From contig MTMY01000032.1 in assembly GCA_002010215.1 (NCBI GenBank), positions 54,139 to 118,138 of the forward strand: a DNA stretch of 64,000 nucleotides, written 5' to 3'. The notes beneath the pieces are model-generated. The model ran no database searches and had not been told where the DNA came from. It was given only the letters and a program-made list of their open reading frames with translations. A program made the position numbers and the translations under genes. Source of the stretch: Archaeoglobus sp. JdFR-37 (GTDB taxonomy: Archaea; Halobacteriota; Archaeoglobi; Archaeoglobales; Archaeoglobaceae). Positions 17,938 through 26,992 of the stretch are shown here, in pieces (the stretch's first letter is position 1; each line of letters starts with the position of its first letter).

Positions 17938-18350
17938 TGGGTGACGTGATGAGTGATGGTAAGACTGAGGAATTGAAAACCCATAGACTTGCTTCAATGT
18001 GCCTTGTGGGTAAGGTTATTGAGCTGGGCGATGGCTATTCTAGGGTAAAGCTCGAATGCGGCCCTGAGATGGCGGTTGATGAGAAGGGGCTTATACATGG
18101 CGGCTTCACCTTCGGCTGTGCAGACCTAGCTGCTATGGTGGCTGTGAATCACCCGAATGTTGTGCTCGGTAAAGCTGAGGTAAGATTTACAAAGCCCATA
18201 AGGGTTGGTGATATTATCGAGGCGGAAGCAAGAGTTGTGGAAGTTTCGGGAAAAAGGCATGTCGTTGATGTGATTGTAAAAAGAGGGGGCGAAACGGTTC
18301 TGGAGGGTAAATTTTACTGTTACGTCCTAGAGAAACACGTTCTTGACTGA
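17937..18350 (+). CDS. Hotdog-fold thioesterase (PaaI-like)
   Basis: A 137-residue hotdog-fold protein. The core helix region HGGFTFGCADLAAMVAVN and the strand KAEVRFTKPIRVGDIIEAEARVVE match PaaI/YiiD-type acyl-CoA thioesterases. The usual acidic/asparagine catalytic positions are replaced by FGCADLA, so the catalytic residue is unclear. The start ATG overlaps the ASCH stop codon (TAATG), so the gene is the third member of the tmcA operon. Because TmcA consumes acetyl-CoA, a CoA-ester or acyl-RNA-related role is conceivable but unproven. A second ATG is at 17949. Confidence 0.75.
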   Translation: MGDVMSDGKTEELKTHRLASMCLVGKVIELGDGYSRVKLECGPEMAVDEKGLIHGGFTFGCADLAAMVAVNHPNVVLGKAEVRFTKPIRVGDIIEAEARVVEVSGKRHVVDVIVKRGGETVLEGKFYCYVLEKHVLD

Positions 18351-18472
18351 ATTTTTGAATTTTTCCTGAAAATGATTCAAGAATTGGCACTCATGCCTTA
18401 TCGCGAGATTTCAGAAAGCTTCCAAAATCAGGTAGGCAACCTTTAAATTCCATCGGCAACAAGCTGCAAGAG

Positions 18473-19288
18473 ATGAGTGAAGAGAAACGTGAGGATAAGC
18501 TTGTCATAAAGAGACAGGGATTCCCTTCAAAAGGTGAAATAGTCATAGGTACTGTTACCCGTGTTCTTGATTTCGGAGCCTTCGTAAGCCTAGATGAATA
18601 TGAAAACAAAGAGGGAATGGTTCACATCAGCGAAGTTGCCCCAGGATGGATCAAGGATATACGTGATTATGTTAAAAAGGGACAGAAGGTTGTTTGCAAG
18701 GTTCTAGATATCAATCCAAAAAGGGGTCACATTGATCTCAGCATAAAGGACGTCAACGAAAGGCAGAGGAAGGAGAAGATTCAGCAGTGGAAGGGAGAGA
18801 TGAGAGCTTTCAAGTGGCTAGAGATTGCGGGACAGCAGGCAGGGACGGAGAGAGATCAGTTGATCGAGATCGGTAGAAAGCTCATAAAGGAATACGATTC
18901 GATTTATGCAGCCTTCGAGGAGGCAGCATACGAGGGCTACGAAGTGCTCATACCGATAACCGGAGAGGAGCTGGCAAAGGCTATAGGTGAGATTGCCAGA
19001 GAAAACATAAAACCACCAAGGGTAAAGGTGAGAGGATATTTCATTCTCAAAAGTACGGCTCCTGATGGAATAGAAAGGATAAAGAAGGCCCTATCAGAGG
19101 TTTACAAAATTAAGAAGGATGATGTAGATTTTGAAATCGAATATATCGGTGCACCGCGCTACAGAATCGTACTTGAATGCGAAGACTACAAGACTGCGGA
19201 AAAAACCCTCAAAACAGCGGCAGATAAAGTTCTTAAAGCCATAAAGAAGCTGGGAGGAGAGGGCGAGTTCGTAAGGGAGGCAGCCTGA
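18473..19288 (+). CDS. eif2a: Translation initiation factor aIF2 alpha subunit
   Basis: The alpha subunit of heterotrimeric archaeal initiation factor 2, which brings initiator tRNA to the ribosome. The 271 residues have an N-terminal S1/OB domain (GEIVIGTVTRVLDFGAFVSLDEY, then EGMVHISEVAPGWIKDIRDYV and the end CKVLDINPKRGHIDLS), a central helical domain and a C-terminal alpha/beta domain (RVKVRGYFIL, YRIVLECEDYKTAE). A TATA-like TTTAAAT lies about 30 bases upstream. Its stop overlaps the start of nop10. The usual archaeal upstream partners L44e and S27e are absent here. Confidence 0.97.
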   Translation: MSEEKREDKLVIKRQGFPSKGEIVIGTVTRVLDFGAFVSLDEYENKEGMVHISEVAPGWIKDIRDYVKKGQKVVCKVLDINPKRGHIDLSIKDVNERQRKEKIQQWKGEMRAFKWLEIAGQQAGTERDQLIEIGRKLIKEYDSIYAAFEEAAYEGYEVLIPITGEELAKAIGEIARENIKPPRVKVRGYFILKSTAPDGIERIKKALSEVYKIKKDDVDFEIEYIGAPRYRIVLECEDYKTAEKTLKTAADKVLKAIKKLGGEGEFVREAA

Positions 19289-19485
19289 TGAAAGTAAACA
19301 TAAGGAAGTGCTGCGAGTGCGGCAGATATACGCTGAAAGATGTATGTTTCTGCGGTGGAAAGACGTATATGCCAATTCCTCCCCGCTTTTCTCCTGAAGA
19401 CCCTTACGGGAAATATAGGAGAAAGCTCAGAAAGGAGTTGGGCTTCTTTGCATTGAGGAGGTGCCAGAATGCTGCAGAGAGTTGA
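19288..19485 (+). CDS. nop10: H/ACA ribonucleoprotein component Nop10
   Basis: A 65-residue Nop10 protein, part of the H/ACA RNP that pseudouridylates rRNA with Cbf5, Gar1 and L7Ae. The N-terminal zinc ribbon has CCECGRYTLKDVCFCGG, with two Cys pairs. The core is followed by the PIPPRFSPEDPYGKYRR segment that binds Cbf5. It sits between aIF2-alpha and the PAC2-family gene, the conserved archaeal order. Its ATG overlaps the stop of aIF2-alpha by one base. The RNP partner Gar1 is at 37877 in this window. Confidence 0.96.
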   Translation: MKVNIRKCCECGRYTLKDVCFCGGKTYMPIPPRFSPEDPYGKYRRKLRKELGFFALRRCQNAAES

Positions 19486-20248
19486 TGTAAGATTCATCAA
19501 AACCCCCGAAGAAGTGGGACTGAAAAATCCCATATTTATAGAAGGTTTGCCTGGAATCGGGCACGTGGGAAAGCTTGTGGCTGATCACCTAGTCAAGGAG
19601 CTAGGTGCGGAGAAGATCGTTGAAATATATTCCCACCACTTCCCACCACAAGTTATGGTAATGGAAGATGGCCTGATCAGAATGCCGAAAAATGAGGTCT
19701 ATGCTGTCAGCGCCCATAACAACGCCCCCGACCTTCTGATACTGGTTGGAGACTTCCAGAGCATAAGCAGCGAAGGTCATTATGAGCTTGTAAATGCGTA
19801 TCTGGACATAGCCAAGAAGTTTGGGGTGAAGAAGATATTTACCCTTGGAGGTTACGGAATAGGAAGACTGGTTGATGAGCCATACGTGCTGGGAGCCACA
19901 AACAGCAAGGAGCTCATGGACGAGCTTAAGAAATATGGAGTCAGATTTGAAGCTAACGAGCCAGGAGGGGGAATTATCGGAGCTTCAGGCCTCCTTCTAG
20001 GAGTTTCATATCTTGAGGGAATTGAGGCTGCATGCTTGATGGGAGTAACATCTGGCTACATGGTGGACCCGAAAAGTGCAAAAGCCGTGCTTGACGTGCT
20101 GATGAAGATACTCCACATAGAGGTAAGCGTTGAGGCTCTGGAAGAGAGAGCCAAGGAAATGGAGAGGCTAATTGCCCAGATCAAGGAAATTCAGGAGGCT
20201 TCAATGCAGCAGTGGAAGAGCGACGAGGATCTGAGATATTTCAGATAA
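19469..20248 (+). CDS. PAC2-family proteasome assembly chaperone homologue
   Basis: A 259-residue PAC2 (DUF75) protein, the archaeal homologue of proteasome assembly chaperones such as PbaB. Hallmarks are NPIFIEGLPGIGHVGKLVADHLV near the N-terminus, HNNAPDLLILVGDFQSIS, FTLGGYGIGRLV and GGGIIGASGLLLGVS. The C-terminus is a coiled helix (VEALEERAKEMERLIAQIKEIQEA) and ends LRYFR; C-terminal tails of these chaperones dock onto 20S alpha rings. It overlaps the nop10 3' end by 17 bases and has GGAGG before its ATG. Confidence 0.9.
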   Translation: MLQRVDVRFIKTPEEVGLKNPIFIEGLPGIGHVGKLVADHLVKELGAEKIVEIYSHHFPPQVMVMEDGLIRMPKNEVYAVSAHNNAPDLLILVGDFQSISSEGHYELVNAYLDIAKKFGVKKIFTLGGYGIGRLVDEPYVLGATNSKELMDELKKYGVRFEANEPGGGIIGASGLLLGVSYLEGIEAACLMGVTSGYMVDPKSAKAVLDVLMKILHIEVSVEALEERAKEMERLIAQIKEIQEASMQQWKSDEDLRYFR

Positions 20249-20281
20249 CTTTTTTACGAATTTTTAACAATATCCACTTGT

Positions 20282-20443
20282 ATGCCAGTGTGTGGAGAAT
20301 GCGTTTATTTCGTGCCAGATTACAGAAAAGCAGGATTCTGCACAAACACTGAATCGCCAAAACCCTCTCCCACGGGATGTGCTGGTTTGCCCTTCAAAAG
20401 GGTGTTTTATCATGAGGGGGGCTGCTCGAAATTTGAGGGTTAA
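20282..20443 (+). CDS. 53-residue cysteine-rich small protein
   Basis: A short open frame of 53 codons starting at ATG 20282. The protein has five cysteines: C4-x2-C7, C20, C33 and C48, within MPVCGECVYFVPDYRKAGFC and a C-terminal GGCSKFE. The spacing resembles small metal- or Fe-S-binding domains (for example the small subunits of glycyl-radical enzymes), but I cannot assign a family. Its stop codon TAA is one base before the GTG start of the DUF72 gene, so the two are probably translated together. The cysteine order and tight coupling argue that it is real. Function unknown. Confidence 0.6.
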   Translation: MPVCGECVYFVPDYRKAGFCTNTESPKPSPTGCAGLPFKRVFYHEGGCSKFEG

Positions 20444-20444
20444 G

Positions 20445-21125
20445 GTGAAGGTTGGATGTTGCGGTTTTCCAGTTTCCATGAAGAAGTACTTCCAAGAGTT
20501 CAGGCTTGTTGAGGTCCAGAAGACCTTCTACAAACCTCCATCTCTGGACACTCTGAAAAACTGGCGGAAGAACGCTCATGAAGACTTCGAATTCACAGTC
20601 AAAGCCTGGCAGAAAATTACCCATCCCCCCTCCAGCCCCACCTACAGGAAGGCTGGCATCGAAGGAGAGGATTGCGGATTTTTCAAGCCCACGCAGGAAG
20701 TGTTTGAAGCTTATGAAGTGACGAAAGAAGTAGCAAAAGTCTTGAAGGCTAATATAATCGTTTTCCAGACGCCTAAGAGCTTTTCTGAAAGTGAAGAAAG
20801 CATGCAAAACCTACGGGAGTTTTTCTCGTCCATTCAGGATGAATTCGTTTTTGTCTGGGAACCCAGAGGGTGGAGTGACGAGAGCGTTGCATCTATTTGT
20901 GGAGAACTCAATCTCATCCATGCCGTTGATCCTTTCGTCCAGAAACCCCTCTATGGCGAAATAAACTACTTCAGACTTCATGGAGCCCATAAAAAGATGT
21001 ACAGGCATAAGTACAGTGATGAGGAGCTCAAACAGCTGTTGGAGTTCTGTGTTAGGGAGAGCTATGTGCTATTCAACAATGTTTACATGTATGAAGATGC
21101 TAGGAGGTTTTTGGGACTAATTTGA
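20445..21125 (+). CDS. DUF72 (YecE-like) family protein
   Basis: A 226-residue DUF72 protein with a TIM-barrel-like fold. Typical phrases are KVGCCGFPVSMKKYFQEF at the start, the strand FEFTVKAWQKITHP, VFQTPKSF, FVWEPRGW and YFRLHG. No enzyme activity is established for the family. Longer frames from 20292 are open, but they run over the small Cys-rich gene. GTG 20445 follows GAGGG and begins exactly at the family N-terminus. In many archaea DUF72 genes are single; here the upstream 53-residue protein is a likely partner. Confidence 0.82.
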   Translation: MKVGCCGFPVSMKKYFQEFRLVEVQKTFYKPPSLDTLKNWRKNAHEDFEFTVKAWQKITHPPSSPTYRKAGIEGEDCGFFKPTQEVFEAYEVTKEVAKVLKANIIVFQTPKSFSESEESMQNLREFFSSIQDEFVFVWEPRGWSDESVASICGELNLIHAVDPFVQKPLYGEINYFRLHGAHKKMYRHKYSDEELKQLLEFCVRESYVLFNNVYMYEDARRFLGLI

Positions 21126-21206
21126 ACCCTCAGACGGCAGATAGCCAAAACAGAAAAGTTAATTAATAATTATAGTAGATAAAGGATGAACATATGGGGA
21201 TGAAAC

Positions 21207-21887
21207 ATGGAGTTTTTACTGATATCGCTCATACTTTTATTCATTTCTGTGTGGGCCCTGATGGTTCTGAACTCTCAGAACGAGGGCAAACTTTCGATAC
21301 TTAATCAGTACTGGGAGCTGGTATCATATGGTATCGGGCTTTTACTGATATTCATAGGGTTAATATACCTCCTGATCTTCGTGGGCCTCTTCATTGGCAG
21401 TTTTTCTATTATATTCCCCCATGTCATCGGTGTGGCAATCCTCTACATCCCCATTGCAGCAGCATTTCTTGTGTGGATTCGCAAAATAGGGATAAATATC
21501 GCAGAACCGAGTGGCAAGTTCCTGAACATTGTTACATACATCGCGGTTTCTTGGATATTACTTCAGCACATCGAGTTGATTGTAAGACCTTCCGTGCCCT
21601 ATACTGCCCTAGGTATAATTTCATTGACAATTTCTCTCCTCGTTTTTTTCGCATCTGCCTCTCTCCTGAGATACAGAAAGTTAATGAAGAGGCATATGCT
21701 CCTGCCACTAAACCTCAATCCTTTGTTAAATGGTGTATTTGTGACATTCGCCTTCATCAGCTTGGCGGGAGTTTCTGCAAGTCTCGGACTCTTTCTGACG
21801 CACGTTCTTTCCTGCCTCATTGGTGCTCTGGTTATCACCTACTTCGTTGTTGATTTTATAAGGGAGGTAAAGATCTATTTGAAATGA
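21207..21887 (+). CDS. Multi-pass membrane protein of unknown function
   Basis: A 226-residue protein made almost entirely of hydrophobic helices, about six to seven membrane spans, with short charged loops (RKIGINIAEPSGK, RYRKLMKRH). There is no signal peptidase site or recognisable catalytic motif. I cannot name the family. It lies 112 bases upstream of the large PAS/GAF signalling protein in the same direction, so it may be a membrane sensor partner for the soluble kinases; that is inference. An AT-rich promoter (TTAATTAATAATTATAG) lies before it. Confidence 0.6.
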   Translation: MEFLLISLILLFISVWALMVLNSQNEGKLSILNQYWELVSYGIGLLLIFIGLIYLLIFVGLFIGSFSIIFPHVIGVAILYIPIAAAFLVWIRKIGINIAEPSGKFLNIVTYIAVSWILLQHIELIVRPSVPYTALGIISLTISLLVFFASASLLRYRKLMKRHMLLPLNLNPLLNGVFVTFAFISLAGVSASLGLFLTHVLSCLIGALVITYFVVDFIREVKIYLK

Positions 21888-21999
21888 TATTTTGTGGAAC
21901 CTATCCAAGATTCGACACCACGTTATAATTTACACGTAAACCTTATAAATATGTGCTTGCCAAAATGTACCAATATCTAATGATCTGAGCTGGTCCTGG

Positions 22000-24900
22000 A
22001 TGGTTAATCGGGAGATACCTGAAAGTTCAGGAGAAGATGATGCTGGTAGGACGGTAGGAGAGAAAAATAGGCTTGAAAGCCTTATCGATTCTATAAAAAG
22101 TATTGTGTGGGAGGCTGATGTAGAAACGTTTCAGTTCACCTATGTGAACAAGCAGGCTGAGCGAATTCTGGGTTATCCTTTAGAGGACTGGAAGAAGCAT
22201 AGGTTCTGGTTCAGCGTTCTTCATCCTGATGACAGTGAATCAGTCATTTCTAACTGCAGAAAAGCTATCGCCGATAAAAAAGATTTCAGGTTAGAGTACA
22301 GAGCAATTGCTGCTGACGGGAGTGTTGTATGGTTTGAAGATATCGTTACAGTGGTTGTGGAAGATGACCGGCCTGTGAAAATCAGAGGAGCCATGGTAGA
22401 TATTACTGATAAGAAGAGAGTAGAGAGGGCTTTCAGAGTGCTCAATCAGTTTAGCAGGGCATTGATGAGAGCTGAAAATGAGAACAGTTTGCTCAACGAT
22501 ACATGCAAGATAATCGTCGAAGATGGAGGATATATCTATGTCTGGATCGGTTATGCCATGCCTGATAAAACTGTGAAGCCGGTGGCAAGAGCTGGCAAAG
22601 ATGGCTATGCTGAGGCGATAAAGGATACATGGGTTGAAAGTGAAACCAGAAAAGGCCCTACAGGAGCAGCAATAAGGGAAAAAACAGTAGTAATCGCCAG
22701 ATATTTAGATACTGGGGGATTTTCCAAGTCCTGGAGCGAGGAGGCTTTGAGGAGGGTTTTTGCATCCTCAATCGCTCTACCTCTCAAACATGAAGGCGAT
22801 GTGCTGGGGGCCCTTAATATTTATTCATCCGAAAAGAATTCCTTTGATGAAAAGGAGGTTGAGCTGCTCAGCGAACTTGCGGACAATCTCGCATACGGTA
22901 TTGCCTTAATGAGACTTGAAAAAAGAAGGAGAAGGATGGAGAAACTACTTGAATCATTGTGGGAAATAGCCAGTCTCGAAGCTGATTTCAAGACGCTTTG
23001 TAATCGAACTCTTTATGAAATTCTCCAGCTCACCAGCAGCAAATACGGCTTCTTTGGCTCCATTGAAGGCGATGTTCTTGTAGTCCATGCCTGGAGTGAA
23101 GACGTCATGGAAGAGTGTCGAATAGATAGAATCTATAGATTTCCCATTGAAGGTGCCGGACTCTGGGCCGATGCTGTAAGGGAGAAAAGAGATGTTATTA
23201 TCAATGACTACAGCAGCTATTCAGGCAGAAAAGGAACTCCTGAAGGCCATGTGCCTCTTAAAAATCTGCTCTTTGTACCTGTTTTCAGTGGGGAAGAGGT
23301 AGTCTCACTGGCCGCCGTTGCAAACAGGGAGGGAAACTATGATGAAGAAGATGCAGAACTCATCAGGATTTTTCTGGCAAACGTTCAAAAGGTGCTGGAG
23401 AGGGCCAGACTTAAAGAGCAGCTCAGAGCAATTCTAGAGAATATTGTTGATGTGATTTTAATAGCTGATTTTGAAGGCAACATAAAATTCGTCTCCCCTT
23501 CCATTGAGTTTATTTCCGGATACAGACCTGAAGAGATTATGGGCAGACATGTTCTTGAGTTTGCACATCCTGAAGATTATGAAACCATTCTCAAAAGCAT
23601 GTCCAAGCTGGCTGAGAACCCCGGTATAGCTATGAGGGCTGAATTCAGGGCCAGAAGCAAAGATGGCACTTGGAAGCATTTTGAGGCCATCGGAAAGAAT
23701 CTCGGTGATATACCTGGAATAGAAGGAATAATGGCAAATATCAGGGACATAACCGAAAGAAAAAAGCTGGAGGAGCTCTATAGCACTGTAATTGAAAATA
23801 CTGGAACGGGGATGTTATTGCTGGAAGGATTGAGGGTAAGCTTTGCCAATAGACAGGCGGAGATGATTCTGGGAAGTGTGAAGGATATTAGAGATATTCT
23901 ATTCGGGGATGATCTAGAGAGGGTGCTGGAAAAAATCAGAATTCTGGAGGTTGAACCCTCAAGATCTCCAGAATCCTTTGAAGCAAGAGTTAAGGATAGA
24001 GAAGGGAAGATAAGAAATGCTGTGCTGACAGTCTCCTTGATTCCTGGGACAAAAAGCAAAATAGTATCAATCCTAGACGTTACGGAGCTGAAGGAAGCTG
24101 AGAGGAAAATGAGAGAGAGTGAGGAAAGATACAGAACACTCTTTAAAAAATCCAGAGATGCAATTGTGCTTACAGGTATGGATGGAAGGATAATCGACTG
24201 CAATGATGCCGCTTTGAAGCTTGTGGGGATGAGTAAAGCAGAGGTAATCGGAAAACCCTTCACAGAGCTGAACCTAATTGAGAGAGAAGATATCCCATAC
24301 CTGATGGAACTCTTTTTCAGAGGGGTCAGGGAAGAGATAAGCATGGTGGAGATTAAGGCGAAGAGAGGAGATGAGACCAGATGGTTTGAAGTTTCACCCA
24401 CTGTGCTGAAGCAGAAAGGAGAACCATACGCTTTTCTCAACATAATCAGAGATGTCACAGAACGAAAAAAAGCTGAGGAAGAGTTGATGTTCACTCTTGA
24501 AAGGCTCAAAATTCTGCATGAACTAGATCAGGGGATTATAACGGGAAGGTCATTTAAGGAGATTGCCGTGACAGGTTTGCAGCATATGGTGGAGTTTACA
24601 GGCAGCGACATGGGCGTTCTTTTCACTCTAGATCCAGGGAGGAGAAATCTGGTTCCTATAGCAGTCCATCCCGCTCATATAGTATGCAAAGACTATATTC
24701 CCACAAATCACATGAGGAATCTAAATGCTCTCATGCAGGGGGAGGTTGTAAGAATTGACAACCTGTTGGAGCTTAATGACTTCGCAGAACCTGAAAAGTT
24801 CATGCTGAAAGCAGGTATTCGTTCCTACATCCAGATCCCGCTGAGAGTTAGAGGCGAAATAATGGGCATCCTTCTCTTGACCTCAAAGAAAATCGGTACC

Positions 24901-25230
24901 TTTGAAAGAGTATCCGAATTTCTGAAAGAGATATCAGACCAGCTCGCCATTGCTTTACAAGAGGCAAGACTTTTTGATATGAGAATAGAGTCCATAAGAC
25001 AGATAGAGCGTAACATAGAGCAGTTTGCTGTACTTGTAGACCATATAAGAAACCCACTGGCAGCCATTGCTGGTATAACGGAAACTGAGATAAAGGATAG
25101 AAAAGTGGCAGAAAAAATTCAAAATCAGGTTCAAAGAATAAACAGGGTGGTAGAAAAGCTTGATAAAGGCTGGATTCAGTCTGAGAAGATCAGAGAATTT
25201 CTGAAGAAGAGCTGGAGTAAAAATGAGTGA
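22000..25230 (+). CDS. Multi-PAS/GAF sensor protein with DHp helix but no ATPase domain
   Basis: A 1076-residue soluble signalling protein. Domains in order, with rough residues: PAS (26-140), GAF (141-305), GAF (310-472), PAS (473-590), PAS (591-708), PAS (709-828), GAF (829-995), then a short dimerisation/phospho-acceptor segment with the H-box VDHIRNPLAAIAG (about 1013-1025). The protein stops about 50 residues later. No N, G1 or G2 boxes of a HATPase domain follow. Its end overlaps the next gene, a complete kinase, by 8 bases. It probably acts with that kinase as a heteromeric sensor or is phosphorylated in trans. The start has only a weak ribosome-binding site, so the exact N-terminus is uncertain. 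Confidence 0.88.
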   Translation: MVNREIPESSGEDDAGRTVGEKNRLESLIDSIKSIVWEADVETFQFTYVNKQAERILGYPLEDWKKHRFWFSVLHPDDSESVISNCRKAIADKKDFRLEYRAIAADGSVVWFEDIVTVVVEDDRPVKIRGAMVDITDKKRVERAFRVLNQFSRALMRAENENSLLNDTCKIIVEDGGYIYVWIGYAMPDKTVKPVARAGKDGYAEAIKDTWVESETRKGPTGAAIREKTVVIARYLDTGGFSKSWSEEALRRVFASSIALPLKHEGDVLGALNIYSSEKNSFDEKEVELLSELADNLAYGIALMRLEKRRRRMEKLLESLWEIASLEADFKTLCNRTLYEILQLTSSKYGFFGSIEGDVLVVHAWSEDVMEECRIDRIYRFPIEGAGLWADAVREKRDVIINDYSSYSGRKGTPEGHVPLKNLLFVPVFSGEEVVSLAAVANREGNYDEEDAELIRIFLANVQKVLERARLKEQLRAILENIVDVILIADFEGNIKFVSPSIEFISGYRPEEIMGRHVLEFAHPEDYETILKSMSKLAENPGIAMRAEFRARSKDGTWKHFEAIGKNLGDIPGIEGIMANIRDITERKKLEELYSTVIENTGTGMLLLEGLRVSFANRQAEMILGSVKDIRDILFGDDLERVLEKIRILEVEPSRSPESFEARVKDREGKIRNAVLTVSLIPGTKSKIVSILDVTELKEAERKMRESEERYRTLFKKSRDAIVLTGMDGRIIDCNDAALKLVGMSKAEVIGKPFTELNLIEREDIPYLMELFFRGVREEISMVEIKAKRGDETRWFEVSPTVLKQKGEPYAFLNIIRDVTERKKAEEELMFTLERLKILHELDQGIITGRSFKEIAVTGLQHMVEFTGSDMGVLFTLDPGRRNLVPIAVHPAHIVCKDYIPTNHMRNLNALMQGEVVRIDNLLELNDFAEPEKFMLKAGIRSYIQIPLRVRGEIMGILLLTSKKIGTFERVSEFLKEISDQLAIALQEARLFDMRIESIRQIERNIEQFAVLVDHIRNPLAAIAGITETEIKDRKVAEKIQNQVQRINRVVEKLDKGWIQSEKIREFLKKSWSKNE

Positions 25231-26278
25231 GCAGGATTTCTCTGAAAAAATAAAGATTATTGGCGAGGTTCTGGATAGCCTCCCGTTCTACGCAATGCTG
25301 GTGGATGAAGACCACAGAATACTTTTTGCCAACAACAAGGTTAGAGAAGAGTTCAAAAAGGACGTGGGTGGAATTCTGGGTGAGTACTGTCCAAAAGCAA
25401 TCCATGGAATGGATGAGCCATTTCCAGGCTGTCCTCTGGAAGAAGTTCTGGAAAATGAATGTAGCCCCATTGAGCGGGAAGTCTACGACGAAGAGAAGAA
25501 TATCTGGCTCATTTCAGCCGTTTACCCCCTCAATCTGAAAACTGAAAAGAAAAAAAGGGTGTTTCTACATTTTGCGCGTGATATAACAGAGAGAAAGATG
25601 ATAGAAAGAATTAGGAAAGAAAGAATGGAGCATATTGAAAAGGAAAAAAGGCTGAGCCAGGAGTTCAATGACATTCTTACCCTTATAAATAAAACAATCA
25701 GACACGACGTCATCAACAATCTTACAGCTATAATAGGGGCTCTAGAAGTTTACAGAGAGACGGGTGATGAAACATGGCTGGAAAAAATCTCGGACAAGGT
25801 GAAAAAGTGTGTTGAGATAATTGAGGGGACGAAAGATCTTGAAGTTCTTTATAGGGGAAAAGAAGTTCAGATTCTTAATATCAGAGAGGTTATAGAAGAG
25901 GTTGCTAAGGACTATGATGTGGATGTGAGAATTGATGGAAACTGCTACGCTTTTGCTGGCGAGGCAATATTTTCTGTCTTCGATAACCTCTTCGGAAATG
26001 CCATAAAACATGGAGGTGCAAGTAGAATTGATGTAAGTATCAAGACAAAGAACGGGACTTGTGAGATACGAGTTGCCGACAACGGAAGAGGCATTCCAGA
26101 TGAAGTTAGGAACAGGATATTTGAAGGGGGCATCAGCTACGGTAATGCTGCGGGAACCGGACTTGGGCTGTATATAGTCAGGAAAATAGTGGAGATCTAC
26201 GGAGGTTCAGTAGATCTAGAAAGCAGTTCTGGAAGTGGAGCCGTTTTTGTGATAAGGCTGAAATGTTATGAAATTTAA
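25223..26278 (+). CDS. PAS-domain histidine kinase
   Basis: A complete soluble histidine kinase of 351 residues. It has a PAS domain at about 15-130 (FYAMLVDEDHRILFANN), a coiled linker, a DHp helix with the phospho-acceptor in TIRHDVINNLTAI, and a HATPase domain with N-box VFDNLFGNAIKHG, G1 box DNGRGIP and G2 box GTGLGLYIVRKIVE. It overlaps the upstream PAS/GAF protein by 8 bases, which implies translational coupling. The likely target is the lone receiver at 26506. No membrane span is present, so the signal is cytosolic or comes from a partner protein. Confidence 0.92.
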   Translation: MSEQDFSEKIKIIGEVLDSLPFYAMLVDEDHRILFANNKVREEFKKDVGGILGEYCPKAIHGMDEPFPGCPLEEVLENECSPIEREVYDEEKNIWLISAVYPLNLKTEKKKRVFLHFARDITERKMIERIRKERMEHIEKEKRLSQEFNDILTLINKTIRHDVINNLTAIIGALEVYRETGDETWLEKISDKVKKCVEIIEGTKDLEVLYRGKEVQILNIREVIEEVAKDYDVDVRIDGNCYAFAGEAIFSVFDNLFGNAIKHGGASRIDVSIKTKNGTCEIRVADNGRGIPDEVRNRIFEGGISYGNAAGTGLGLYIVRKIVEIYGGSVDLESSSGSGAVFVIRLKCYEI

Positions 26279-26505
26279 ATAAAATTTTTTACTAATGTTT
26301 TAGCCAAAAGGGAATTCTTGAAAGGTTTAGAGGGTGTTTTGCACCTAACCATAAAGGTATATGCCAGATGATGGACATAAACAATTCCTTATCCTTGCAG
26401 AAGGTTAGAAGTAAAAGAAATAATTTCGGGAAAAAATGAAGATTCAAAGCAAGCCACCACAAAGTATATGTGTATTTATCATTACGATTACCATCAGGTG
26501 ACATC

Positions 26506-26871
26506 ATGAGAAAAGTGCTGATCGTGGATGATGACCAGATAGTGTTGGAAGTTCTCAAGATGATGCTTTCCGACTACTATGATGTCATCACCGCATCAAA
26601 CGGCAAAGAGGCAGTGGAGCTCTACAAAAGACAGAAGCCCGATATCGTGCTCATGGACATCCTTATGCCAAAGATGGATGGTATAGAAGCGACCAGAATA
26701 ATAAAGTTGATTGATCCGGATGCCAAAATTCTTGCAATTACAGCCTACGCATCTCACAAAGGGAAGGAGATGCAAAAAGCCGGCGCTCTGGACATCATCG
26801 AGAAGCCTGTCAGGAAAATGGAGCTGGTCGAGAAGATTGAGAAGTATCTCGGTCCTATCAGAACGGTTTGA
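26506..26871 (+). CDS. Stand-alone response regulator receiver (CheY-like)
   Basis: A 121-residue protein that is only a receiver domain. The acidic pocket is DDD near residues 8-10, the phospho-acceptor aspartate is in IVLMDILMPKMDG, the switch threonine is in ITAYAS and the conserved lysine is in IEKPV. It has no output domain, so it works through protein contacts or relay, as is common in archaea. The start at 26506 has AGGTGA 6 bases upstream. A TATA-like GTATTTATC lies about 30 bases before, so it may have its own promoter besides belonging to the kinase cluster. Confidence 0.92.
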   Translation: MRKVLIVDDDQIVLEVLKMMLSDYYDVITASNGKEAVELYKRQKPDIVLMDILMPKMDGIEATRIIKLIDPDAKILAITAYASHKGKEMQKAGALDIIEKPVRKMELVEKIEKYLGPIRTV

Positions 26872-26992
26872 TGATGCTGACTCAGATTAGCCAGATATGC
26901 CAGTTAAGTGTGTTTAGAGATATCTCTACCAGCTAAGCAGGCTGAATAATAATATAGACTGCTCTACACCTGAAATCTCATTTGAACTCTGC

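Noticed and set aside
26872..26992. C/D box small RNA suggested by GATGATG and CTGA boxes
   Set aside because: The C box lacks the required RUGAUGA form and the spacing of boxes does not give two guide regions.
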